From NCBI GenBank assembly GCA_016222805.1, contig JACRQG010000037.1, positions 1-64,000 on the forward strand: a DNA stretch of 64,000 nt. The letters are read 5' to 3'. The stretch comes from Verrucomicrobiota bacterium (GTDB taxonomy: Bacteria > Verrucomicrobiota > Verrucomicrobiia > Opitutales > Opitutaceae). Position numbers and translations under genes: made by a program. Numbering within the stretch: position 1 is the stretch's first letter; every line of letters starts with the position of its first letter. The notes under the pieces are model-generated. The model did no database searches. It saw nothing but the letters and a program-made list of their open reading frames with translations, and was not told the origin of the DNA. Of the stretch, positions 53,495-62,089 are shown one piece after another.

Positions 53495-54388
53495 CTACCG
53501 TCGCTGCACGAGCACGACCCCCAGCACGGCAAGCGCCAGCCCGAGCCCTTCCTTGCCGCGGATCTCCTCGCCCAGAAACACCCACGCCAGCACGGCAATC
53601 TGCGGCAGCATCGTGCTGTTGATCAGGCTCGACTCCGTCGCGGTCAGGCTGCGCAGCGTGTGATTCCAGAGCGTGAAAGCCACGGCCGTGTTGACCAGTG
53701 CCAGCCAGGCGACGATCCCCCACTCGCGTATTCCCAGGACCACCCCGCCCTGTACCGCGACGCCGGTGAGCAGCAACAGGGCCGCTCCCATCGTCATGCT
53801 CACGGCGGTGATCGTGAGCGCATCGCCACCGGCCTCGCGGTTGATCTGGCGCCCCAGCACCGAAGAAAGGGCATTGGCCAGCGTGCCGACCGCCATGATC
53901 CCCAGCCCGAGCCACTGGCCGGCCGTCAGCCGCACCGGGAGGAAATAGAGCGCCACCCCGGCCAAGTTAACGGCGATGCCCCACCATTGCCGCCCCGTCG
54001 GCCGCTCGGTCCGCCCACCTGCACTGAGCAGGGCGACCAGAATCGGCGTGAAGTTCAACATCAGGCTCACCGCCGCCGCCGGCAGGAGTTCGAGGCCGGC
54101 AAACTGGGCTCCCTGCGTCACGGCATAGTACAGCACCCCGAGCAGCGCCACCCGGCCCCAGTTTCGCCGATCCCATCGCGCCAGGTCCGCCCGCCGCCCA
54201 GCGGAAAGCAGGACCCAGGGCAGCAGGACGAGGGCCGCGCCGGCGTAGCGCAGGCCGGCAAACGTGAGCGCGGGAATCGTCGGCAGGCCGAACTTGATCA
54301 GCACCCAGGAACTCGACCACAGCCCGGTGACGAACAACGCGAGCCACACGGGCCGGAGTGATTTCGGGGGAGCGGGGCCCGTTGCCAT
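53495..54388 (-). CDS. EamA-family (DMT) transporter
   Basis: 297 aa with ten hydrophobic helices in two homologous halves, typical of EamA/DMT exporters: FVTGLWSSSWVLIKFGLP at the first helix, LLNFTPILVALLSA closing the first EamA unit, and NHTLRSLTATESSLIN with PQIAVLAWVFLGEEI in the second. Likely exports an amino acid or metabolite; substrate not predictable. The ATG at 54388 is preferred to an in-frame TTG 6 nt earlier. 192 nt of featureless sequence separate its end from the VPDSG-like gene. Confidence 0.9.
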   Translation of the reverse strand: MATGPAPPKSLRPVWLALFVTGLWSSSWVLIKFGLPTIPALTFAGLRYAGAALVLLPWVLLSAGRRADLARWDRRNWGRVALLGVLYYAVTQGAQFAGLELLPAAAVSLMLNFTPILVALLSAGGRTERPTGRQWWGIAVNLAGVALYFLPVRLTAGQWLGLGIMAVGTLANALSSVLGRQINREAGGDALTITAVSMTMGAALLLLTGVAVQGGVVLGIREWGIVAWLALVNTAVAFTLWNHTLRSLTATESSLINSTMLPQIAVLAWVFLGEEIRGKEGLGLALAVLGVVLVQRR

Positions 54389-54469
54389 GTGCAACCACGA
54401 CGAAAGTACCCCGGCCGGGCGCCGCGCAAACCCGAAGTCGACGGAGGCGACGACCTCCTTCCTGCCGCG

Positions 54470-55984
54470 CTACCGGTAATCGGCCCCGGTCAGGCTGTTC
54501 AGCACCGAGGTCTGCCAGTTGCGCAGTTGCCGCTCCAACCGCTCGGCTTCCGCGGCGTGTGTCGCGATCAGGTTGCGCTGCTCCGCGGGATCGGCCCGCA
54601 GGTCGAAGAGTTCCCGGGAAGGACCGCCGGACCGCCGCGCCTCGCCGTCGAGCACCAGCTTGAACCGGTTGTCGACGATGGCCCGCGGTCCCGCGTAGTC
54701 CTCCTCGCGGACGTCCGGGTAGATCACGTTCTGGAAGTTCCGGGTTGCCCCATCCGGCCCGAGCTTGGCCAGCGGCGTCGTGCCCTTCTGGAGTTCCGGG
54801 TCGAGGTAGGGCTTGGCCCCGGCCCGCGGCCGGGCATTCCAGAAGGCGATGGGGGTCGGCCGCTCCACCATCCGGCCCTCCAGCAGCGGCACGAGGCTGA
54901 GGCCATCCAGCGGCCGCGCCGGCAGGGGTTGCCCCGCGAGTTCACAGAGGGTCGGCAGGATGTCGCTCGTCACGGCGTTGACGTCGCTCGCCCGCGGCCG
55001 CGCGATTCGCGCCGGCCACTCGATCACCCCAGGCACGCGGATGCCGCCCTCGTAAATCGCCCCCTTCTGGGCCCGAAACGGCACCGTGGCCACCGCCTCC
55101 GGCGGCGTCCCGTTGTCGCCGCAGTACCACAACAGGGTGTCGGCCCGCAGGCCCGTCCGCCCGAGATGCGATCGCAGCTGCCCGATCGCGCGATCCATCG
55201 CCGTGATTTCCGCGAAGCGCTCGCGCAGCACCTCGCGCTGGAGCCGAGTCACGTTGCGACCCGTCTCGTTGGACGTCAGCTTCACCTCCCGGGTGCCGAA
55301 CCCGGCCGGCAGGCCATCGTACAACGCCAGATCCGCCGGCAGGCCGCTGTAGGGTTCGTGCGGCGAGCCGAACCACACCACCACGAAGAACGGCCGTTTC
55401 TCCCGCTGCGCGCGATCAATGAAGCGGAGGGCCTCCGCCACCACGAGTTCGGAACTCTCGCCGCGGAACTGCTGCGGCGGCCCGCCGTCGCGCGAGAACC
55501 ACGGATTCAGTTCGAAGAAGTTGTCGTGCGAGAGCCACGTGTCGAAGCCCATCGCCCCGGGGTTGGTGGGCGACGCGGCTTTCACCGGTCCGAGATGCCA
55601 CTTCCCGAAATGAGCCGTGGCGTACCCCGCCCGCCGCAACAGGTGGGCCACGCTGATCTCCTCCGGCCGCAGCGACCAGCCGGGGTTGAAGATCCCATAG
55701 CGGTTGTGGTGCCGGCCGGTCATCACCGTGCCGCGCGTCGGCGAGCAACTCGATCCGCCCGAGTAGAAGCGGTCGAGGCGCAGGCCGCCCCGCGCCATCT
55801 CGTCCAGCACCGGTGTCTTCAGGTAGGGATGTCCGTTGTAGCCGGTCTCGTCCCAGCCATGGTCGTCCCCCATCAGCAGGACGATATTGGGGCGCGGGGC
55901 GGCCGCGGTGGCAGCCCCCGCCGGCACGGCGAGGACCACGATGACGGCGGCCACGAGGAAGGAGGACAGCCAGCGGAGGTTCAT
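54470..55984 (-). CDS. exported sulfatase 2 (type I, Cys-formylglycine)
   Basis: 504 aa. Signal peptide (MNLRWLSSFLVAAVIVVLAV), IVLLMGDDHGWDETGYNG with the metal-binding Asp pair, and SCSPTRGTVMTGR, whose C-x-P-T-R is the formylglycine site. GKWHLG, GSPHEPYSG and CGDNG complete the active site. Related to choline-/arylsulfatase-type carbohydrate sulfatases of Verrucomicrobia; not closely similar to the sulfatase at 23.2 kb. It needs a maturation enzyme encoded elsewhere. Divergent from the PepSY pair (178 nt). Confidence 0.93.
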   Translation of the reverse strand: MNLRWLSSFLVAAVIVVLAVPAGAATAAAPRPNIVLLMGDDHGWDETGYNGHPYLKTPVLDEMARGGLRLDRFYSGGSSCSPTRGTVMTGRHHNRYGIFNPGWSLRPEEISVAHLLRRAGYATAHFGKWHLGPVKAASPTNPGAMGFDTWLSHDNFFELNPWFSRDGGPPQQFRGESSELVVAEALRFIDRAQREKRPFFVVVWFGSPHEPYSGLPADLALYDGLPAGFGTREVKLTSNETGRNVTRLQREVLRERFAEITAMDRAIGQLRSHLGRTGLRADTLLWYCGDNGTPPEAVATVPFRAQKGAIYEGGIRVPGVIEWPARIARPRASDVNAVTSDILPTLCELAGQPLPARPLDGLSLVPLLEGRMVERPTPIAFWNARPRAGAKPYLDPELQKGTTPLAKLGPDGATRNFQNVIYPDVREEDYAGPRAIVDNRFKLVLDGEARRSGGPSRELFDLRADPAEQRNLIATHAAEAERLERQLRNWQTSVLNSLTGADYR

Positions 55985-56162
55985 GGGGGAAAAGGGGCGT
56001 CGCCAAGGGGGCGCGCCCGCGGGAATCCCCTGGTGATTCCCGCGCCGCGCGTGTCCCGACGCTGGACCCCGCCTGCCGTGGGGACAAGCGGCGATTGCGT
56101 CGGATCGCGCCCGACCGGCTGCGGCCCGGAAATTCCTCCTCCCTTTTCCCGCCAGCCGCGTC

Positions 56163-56783
56163 ATGCTCCCGCCGCCCCGAGCCACCCCGATGTTCTCCAA
56201 ACTCCTTCGCCGGATCCACCTGTACCTCGCGCTTTTTCTCGCTCCCTGGATGCTGATGTACGCCCTCAGCACCCTGGTGATGAACCACCGGGCGTACTTC
56301 GTGGAAAAGCACGGCCGCGGTCCCGCGCCCTGGCTCAAGGAACGGGAACTCACCTACGAAGGTACCTTTGCCCCGGACGCGGCGCCACGGGACGTCGCCC
56401 GCCAGCTCCTGGATTCGCTCGATCTCGACGGCGCCCACCAGGTCAGCCGTCGCAACGACGGCGTGATCGTCATCCAGCGCCAGGATCTGCTCTCCCCGCG
56501 GCGCATCACCTACACGCCGGCCACGCGCCAGGTGCTGATCGAGCGCACCGAGGCGCGCACGCACGCCACCCTCGAGCGGTTTCACCGCCGGCGTGGGTAC
56601 TCGACCGGTTACCTGCTCGACACCTTCTGGGCCGTCTCGGTCGATCTGGTGATCGCCGCGTGCCTGATCTGGGCCCTGTCCGGCCTGTGGATGTGGTGGG
56701 AGATGAAGGCCACCCGGCGCATCGGCGCCACCGGCCTCGCCGGCGGCATCGCCCTCTTCGCCTTCTACCTGATCACGATCTGA
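56163..56783 (+). CDS. PepSY-type membrane protein, first of a pair
   Basis: 206 aa. A hydrophobic helix (HLYLALFLAPWMLMYALSTLVMNH, about 18-41), a ~105-residue extracytoplasmic region, then two helices (about 155-180 and 186-205) with ALSGLWMWWE. This is the PepSY-associated membrane-helix pattern (R-x-I/L-H-L-Y at the first helix, GLWMWW before the second). The ATG at 56163 is used; an ATG at 56190 (MFSKLLRRIHLY) would align better with its partner. Probably a membrane partner in redox or iron-siderophore chemistry, as for other PepSY-TM proteins; not demonstrated. Confidence 0.7.
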   Translation: MLPPPRATPMFSKLLRRIHLYLALFLAPWMLMYALSTLVMNHRAYFVEKHGRGPAPWLKERELTYEGTFAPDAAPRDVARQLLDSLDLDGAHQVSRRNDGVIVIQRQDLLSPRRITYTPATRQVLIERTEARTHATLERFHRRRGYSTGYLLDTFWAVSVDLVIAACLIWALSGLWMWWEMKATRRIGATGLAGGIALFAFYLITI

Positions 56784-56797
56784 AGGAGCCCGACGCC

Positions 56798-57403
56798 ATG
56801 ACCTCCTCCCATTTCAACCGGCGCCTCCACCTCTACCTCGGGCTTATCCTGCTCCCGTGGCTCTTCATGTACGGGCTCTCGTCGATCCCCTTCGCCCACA
56901 ACCAGTATTTCCAGCAGCGCGACGAGGCGAAGAAGATCCCGCTGTGGACCGTGCGGCTGCAACAACCGCTCGAGCTGCCCGTGCCCGCGGATCCCGCCGC
57001 CCTCCGCGAATTCGCCCGCCAGGTGCTGCGGCAGGTGGGCGTCGACCAGCCCAACTTCGGCGCCAACCGCCCGAATCCGCGGACGGTGAACATCTACGCC
57101 TTTTCCTTCCTGCGGGCGACGCGCGTCACGGTGGCGGTGGAGCAGAAGCAGGTGACGGTCGAGGACCGGCGGTTCCGCTTCGACCAGTTTCTCACCGGCC
57201 TGCACGCCCGCGGCGGCTTCGAGCAGGACGGCCTCGTGCAGGACTCCTGGGGCGTCGTGGTCGACCTTGTGGCCCTCGCCGTGATCCTCTGGGTGCTCTC
57301 CGGCCTTTATCTCTGGTGGGGGGTGCCCGGTCACCGCGCCTGGGGCTGGGTGACCCTGCTGGCCGGTGCGGCGTGCTTCCTCTGCTTCACGCTCCGGTTG
57401 TGA
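56798..57403 (+). CDS. PepSY-type membrane protein, second of the pair
   Basis: 201 aa with the same layout as its upstream neighbour: HLYLGLILLPWLFMYGLSSI (about 10-30), a ~110-residue periplasmic part, then ILWVLSGLYLWWGVP and a last helix. AAGGAG at 56783-56788 lies 9 nt before its ATG, a good ribosome-binding site, and only 14 nt separate the two genes, so they form an operon and probably a complex. Function unknown; the sequence pair resembles each other at the helices only. Confidence 0.7.
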   Translation: MTSSHFNRRLHLYLGLILLPWLFMYGLSSIPFAHNQYFQQRDEAKKIPLWTVRLQQPLELPVPADPAALREFARQVLRQVGVDQPNFGANRPNPRTVNIYAFSFLRATRVTVAVEQKQVTVEDRRFRFDQFLTGLHARGGFEQDGLVQDSWGVVVDLVALAVILWVLSGLYLWWGVPGHRAWGWVTLLAGAACFLCFTLRL

Positions 57404-57451
57404 GGCCGGGGCCGCCGGCCCCGATCCCCGCCGGCCGGACCGGCCCGCCGC

Positions 57452-59268
57452 TCACTGCGCCCGCGGCCGGGTGGCAAACGGGGCCAGCGTGCCGGCATGC
57501 ACCGCCGGCAGGCGTCGATGCGTCTCACGCATCGCGTCGACGAGATCCGGATACGGACGATCCGTGACATCGACGACGCCGATGTTGTAGTTCTCGCCGT
57601 CCATTCGCCCGGTGCACGGCTGATCGATCCACTGGAACCAGGTCGTGCCAATCACCGCCGGATGGGCCGCGGCCTGCTCCACATAATAGCGATACGCTGT
57701 GCCGCGCTCGGCGAGGTCCCGCACCTGCACCAGGCCGGCGGCCAGCCCGCGGCCGGGCACGCCGAAGTGAAACTCGCCAATGACGATCGGCCGGCCGGTG
57801 ACCCGCTGGATTTCGTCCAGCGATTTCAGGTCCGGCTGCACGGCGTACACGTTCAGGCTGAACACGTCGAAGCCCCGGCACGCCCGCAACATCTCCACAG
57901 GCAGCCGGGCCCCGCCGAACCGCAGGCCGAGAATCAGGTGGTTGGGATCGTGCCGTCGGATGGCCGCCATCGTGACCTCGAGGAATCGCTCGAAGGCCCG
58001 GTAAACGAACTCCCTCCTCCGCTCCGGCGTGTCGCCGGCGGCCAGGAACGCCCGCGCCTCGCGTTGCAGCGCGCTGGGCCGTCCTCCGAGGATGACGTCC
58101 ACCAGGAAGACCTCGCGCCCCGGCCACGGCGGTTCGTTGGCGATGAAGTATCCCAACAGCCATGGGTCATCCTTGCGCGGCGCACATTGGGCCGCCGCCT
58201 CGCGGTCCGCCAGGAGAGGGAACTCCTCCCCATACACATCCGGCATGCCGAGATAGCCTTCGCGCATCCCCCAGCCGCCCAGGTTGACCTGGTAGGCCTT
58301 CTTGCCCGCGTCCCACAAGCGCGGCTCGCTCCAGTTGCCGACGGTGTTGAATCCCCAGGAGTCCATGCGGCGCACCGTGAGATCCAATGGAATCCTCCGC
58401 CCGCCCGCCCAGCCCCCGCCCGCGGCGGCAGGGCCCGAAAATAATCCTCCCGCCCCTGCAGGCGCGATTCGCCGCCTTCGGCCCGGATGCCGGTCACGCC
58501 AGCCGAATAGAAGAGCCCCCCGTCGGGATCGACGAACCACCAGCGACCATCGACCTCCTCGACCCGGAAGAACCCGGTGCCCCGCCGGCGGCGTTCGCGG
58601 CTGCCGCCGTAACGATCCCAGCCAAAATCACCGGGCCGCAGCGCCGCCGCCTCCTCCTTCCATTCGCGCCGGAGTTGGTCGAGATCGCGCACCTTGCCCG
58701 GCCAGTCCGCTGGCATCCACTGGCCAAACTCATCCACCACGGGCCGTGGATCCAACAACTCCGAACCGGGATCCGTGCGCTCCAGCCGCACCGCCCGGAT
58801 CTCCAGCGTCGGCGTCCCCAGGGGCTGGGCCATGGCCACTCCGATGCCCGTGACTGCATCGAGCGGCCCGTAGGTCCCTCCGGTGCCGATCCAGAATGTC
58901 GGCCGCGCCACCTTGCCCACCGAGGCCAGGCTCGATCCGGCCCGGTTCGGCTCGCGGAAGTACTGCAGTGGGACCGCCGCGCGGATCCACACGTTGGGGA
59001 GCGGCTGCATCGTCCGCCGCTGGGATTTGGTGCCGCCGTGGAGCACCAGGGAGAACCGCTGCGGCGAGGACGCGCGCAGTTCCAACACGAGGTAGTCGTA
59101 GCCAGTCCAATCCGAGGGCAAAGGCGAACCCCAGGCCGCCAAATCCCAGCGGTGCTCGGAGGTCGCGCCCGAAAACACCACCTTTTGGCCGGCCGCCGCC
59201 GCCCCCACGGTCCAGAGGCCCAGTCCCCAGGCCATCCCCATTACCCACCAGAGGCGACGCATGCTCAT
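57452..59268 (-). pseudogene. GH50-like glycosidase broken by a frameshift in a GGGC tract
   Basis: The first frame (59268 down to about 58400) has a signal peptide (MSMRRLWWVMGMAWGLGLWT), a beta-sandwich (Y-D-Y-L-V-L-E-L-R-A-S), then FRVEEVDGRWWFVDPDGGLFYSAGVTGI. The second frame (about 58400-57452) continues MDSWGFNTVGNWSEP, IANEPPW (acid/base Glu), VIGEFHFG (nucleophile Glu), and ends with GRMDGENYNIGVVDVTDRPYPDLV: the GH50 beta-agarase-like TIM-barrel pattern. The switch falls in GGGCGGGCGGGCGG (minus strand, about 58396-58410). Loss of one GGGC unit, or of one G, gives exactly the observed frame change. Likely once an exported agarase-like enzyme; at present no single frame encodes it. 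Confidence 0.8.
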
Positions 59269-59568
59269 GCCCCAGAGTGGACCCGCCGGGTTCGCCGTAA
59301 AAGCCGGAACTTGCGGCCGTTCGATCCGCGCCCCCCGGCGCCTTTCGGGTTCGGCGCCGGCGCCGAGGCGGAGATTTCCCACCGCCGGAAAACAAATTAC
59401 CCGGTCCCCGAGAAAGCGTTTCGTTCCCGCTGCGTCGGGACACTGCGCACCCTCCCCCACCAGAGTTTCGCCTCCCGGTTCCCCCGGGGCCCACGCCCTC
59501 CCTGGTCAGGCACCTCGGGGTTTCCTTCAACTTTCCATCGCTCGCGCCGATTTAACCTCTAGCCGTCA
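59269..59568. other. 300-nt divergent intergenic region
   Basis: It separates the GH50-like gene start (minus) from the GTG start of the cNMP-binding protein (plus). It is GC-rich without copies of the repeat family; promoters for both are expected here but no clear boxes are visible. Confidence 0.4.
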
Positions 59569-61644
59569 GTGAACTCCTCTCTTTACGCCGCGCCTCTGTC
59601 AGAGACCGGCGCGCCGCCCGAGCCCGCCGCTGTGGCTCCGGTGCCGAGCGCGATTCCACCCCCATTTCGAGTCGCCAAGATCGACCAGGCGACCCTGCTG
59701 TCGGTGATTGAACTCCAGGTCGCCGACGGCTGCCGCATCGCCCAGGTGACCCCCGAACTTTGGGTCGCCAAGCAGCAGCAGACCCGCACCTACCTCACCG
59801 TCACCCCCGCCCAGTGGCGGGCGCTCCGGGCCTTCGGCGACGGCCCCGGCCGCACGGCTTCGCAGGTCCTGTTCCGGCTGATCACGGACCGCGACTGCCT
59901 GCCGCTGCGGGAATTCTACGAACTGGTCGTCAAGGCTTACGCCCGGGGCTTCCTCTACAGCGAAGGTTCCTCCGCGGGCCGTCCGGTCGTGCCGGCGCGG
60001 TGGCCCTGGCTCATCGATGGGCGGCACGTGCGCACCGGGGCGGTCGCCATCATCCTCGCCGCGCTGCTGGCGACCATCGTGCGACCGCTCCAGCTCCCGG
60101 GCAACGTCCTGGAATTACTCGGCGGCTGGCTGCTGGCCTGCCTGACCACCAGCGCCGGGTACTGGCTGGGGGGCTGCGTCGCCCGCCGCGCCAACACCGA
60201 GGTTTATCACGCCCGCTTCCACTGGAAGACCCTCCTGCCGCACTTTCGGGCCGACCTCGACGACGCGATCATGGGCGGGTCGGCCACGGTGGTCGACGTC
60301 GCTCTTGCGCGCCTGGCGCCCTCCTTCCTCGCGCTCGCCCTCACCACGCTTTTCCTGCCCGGGCTCGGCCTGGCGATGTTCGTCAACGCCCTCGCCCAAC
60401 TGTCGCCCTTCTGGTGGTCCCCCGGCCTGACGGTGATCCACACGCTTTACGGCACGCGGCGCAATGACACCACGTGGCGCTTCGCCTTCGAGCCCAACCA
60501 GGCGATCTGGTACGCCTTCACGACCCGGCTGAAGAAGACGAACTTCCGCTTCACCGGCATCCACTCGCTCTACGCCGCGACCTGGCTGACACTCGCGCTC
60601 GTCGCGGCCGCCCTCCTCCTCCGGGCGAACGCCGCGGATCTCTGGGCATCCTATCTCGCCGCCGGCGGCCTGCACTTCACGGCCCTCGCCCTGCTCTGCC
60701 TCCTCGTCCTCGCCGTGCTCGCCGTGGTCGGGACCTTTGCCGTGGTCGGCCTGCTCGCCTGGGTCGAATGGAACGAAAAACGCAAGGCCCGTGCCCTCCG
60801 TCCCCGGGGCGGCTCCGCCACGGAGGGAGCGATCGCGGAGGCACTCGGCCAGGCCCTGCTCTTCCAACACCTGTCGGACAACGACCGCGCCAACATCGCC
60901 CACGCCATGGTGCCCGAGGATATCGCCCCTGGCACCCTGATCATCCGTGAGGGGGATTCCGGCGACAAGCTGTACCTCTTGTTCTCCGGGGAGGTCGAAG
61001 TTGTGCGCACCCTCGACAATGGCCGCGAGGAGCGCGTCGCCACGCTCGTGCCCGGCGACGTCTTCGGCGAGATTGCGCTCCTGAACCGGAGCCCGCGCAC
61101 GCGCACCGTCCGCGCCCTTTCCCCCACCACGGTGCTAAGCCTCACCCGCGAGGCCTTCCAGTCGCTCGTGCTCACCCGGATCTCGCGGGAGCAGATCGAA
61201 AACACGGTGCAGAAGATGGCCTTCCTGCAGCGCATCCCCCTGGCCTGCGACTGGTCGCCGCACGCCATGGCCGCCTTCAGCCGCCGCGCCGCCTTCCAGG
61301 ACTTCGCCGAGGGCTCGTACATCCTCCACGAGGGCGAGGACAACCAGTTCTTCTACCTCATCTACGAGGGCGAGCTGGCGGTCCGCCGCCTGCGGCAGGA
61401 TATCGCCCTGCTGCACATCGGCGAGTTCTTCGGGGAAATCAGCCTGCTGCAGAACAGCGTGACCAAGGCCACCATCGTCGCCCGCACCCCCGCGCGCTGC
61501 CTGATTGTGAACAAACGCGAGTTCCTGCAATTCCTCACCAAGGACTTCGTCATCGGGCTGCAATTCGAGGCCATCAGCTCGAAGCGTCTCGGCCAACCGA
61601 TCTTCCCGCTCAACGGCAAGTCCTTCGACGTCTTTCGCGACTGA
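59569..61644 (+). CDS. M50-like membrane protein without HExxH, fused to two cNMP-binding domains
   Basis: 691 aa from GTG. The N-terminal ~130 residues are a wing-like/PqqD-type domain (P-A-Q-W-R-A-L-R-A-F-G). Then come about six helices whose pattern follows the M50-like peptide zinc metalloprotease family: the position of HExxH reads AGYWLGGCVARRA, and where relatives have LPVFYAD-x-x-DAW this has LLPHFRADLDDAIM. No zinc ligands remain, so the scaffold is protease-dead. The C-terminus holds cNMP-binding domain 1 (about 430-545: FGEIALLNRSPRTRTV, with the phosphate-binding Arg) and domain 2 (about 565-665: FGEISLLQNSVTKATI, Arg replaced by Thr). Probably a membrane regulator responding to a cyclic nucleotide. 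Partner genes are not adjacent. Confidence 0.75.
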   Translation: MNSSLYAAPLSETGAPPEPAAVAPVPSAIPPPFRVAKIDQATLLSVIELQVADGCRIAQVTPELWVAKQQQTRTYLTVTPAQWRALRAFGDGPGRTASQVLFRLITDRDCLPLREFYELVVKAYARGFLYSEGSSAGRPVVPARWPWLIDGRHVRTGAVAIILAALLATIVRPLQLPGNVLELLGGWLLACLTTSAGYWLGGCVARRANTEVYHARFHWKTLLPHFRADLDDAIMGGSATVVDVALARLAPSFLALALTTLFLPGLGLAMFVNALAQLSPFWWSPGLTVIHTLYGTRRNDTTWRFAFEPNQAIWYAFTTRLKKTNFRFTGIHSLYAATWLTLALVAAALLLRANAADLWASYLAAGGLHFTALALLCLLVLAVLAVVGTFAVVGLLAWVEWNEKRKARALRPRGGSATEGAIAEALGQALLFQHLSDNDRANIAHAMVPEDIAPGTLIIREGDSGDKLYLLFSGEVEVVRTLDNGREERVATLVPGDVFGEIALLNRSPRTRTVRALSPTTVLSLTREAFQSLVLTRISREQIENTVQKMAFLQRIPLACDWSPHAMAAFSRRAAFQDFAEGSYILHEGEDNQFFYLIYEGELAVRRLRQDIALLHIGEFFGEISLLQNSVTKATIVARTPARCLIVNKREFLQFLTKDFVIGLQFEAISSKRLGQPIFPLNGKSFDVFRD

Positions 61645-61763
61645 CGGCGCCGCCCGGCAGGGGCAACGATGGGGTCTCTCCGCTCCTGGCCGCTTCGTTG
61701 GGGATCGCCCCGGTTCGCGCCGGCGATCGGCGGGGTGGCTTCTTCGCGATCCCCCGCTTCTGC

Positions 61764-61842
61764 CTCACGCCAAGGCCGCGAAGGCCGCCGAGGACCGACC
61801 AATCCCCAACCTCCGTTGCGACCTTGGCGTCAGTGGCGTGAG
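61764..61842. repeat. inverted repeat with CTCACGCCA...GGCGTGAG arms
   Basis: The left arm CTCACGCCAAGGCCGCGAAG (61764-61783) is mirrored at 61810-61842; read inverted, the right arm is CTCACGCCACTGACGCCAAGG. Agreement is strong at the tips and looser inside. A third non-coding palindromic type, distinct from the other two. Confidence 0.6.
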
Positions 61843-61974
61843 CCAATTTAAGCCCGGGGCGAAAATCGCTCCGGCTGGCAGGCCACCTCTTCCTGCAGAG
61901 GGGAAAACCGTGGGCCCCCAACGCTACGGAGTCGCCCTGATGCTCGTTGCCCGCAAGGGTTGAAGGCTTCCCCC

Positions 61975-62052
61975 CTGTAGGCGGGGCGACCCCGCCCCGC
62001 GCGGACCGGGCGTCGATGCGAGTGACGCGGAGCGGGGTCGCCCCGCCTGCAG
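61975..62052. repeat. GC-rich inverted repeat, copy 6 of 6
   Basis: The best arm match: the left arm (CTGTAGGCGGGGCGACC and onward) and the inverted right arm (CTGCAGGCGGGGCGACC and onward) agree in 20 of 21 positions. Each arm contains the GCGGGGCGACC hairpin core. It lies 38 nt past the end of the interrupted gene. Confidence 0.9.
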
Positions 62053-62089
62053 CACTGCAAGCCTGTCCTGCCGGGTGGAAGCGCGGTCC

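Larger units (their letters stand above)
61645..62089. other. 445-nt intergenic stretch carrying two repeats
   Basis: It contains an inverted repeat with CTCACGCCA arms (61764-61842) and repeat copy 6 (61975-62052). The rest (61843-61974) shows nothing with coding character. It lies between the 3' ends of the cNMP gene and the interrupted gene at 62.1 kb. Confidence 0.65.
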
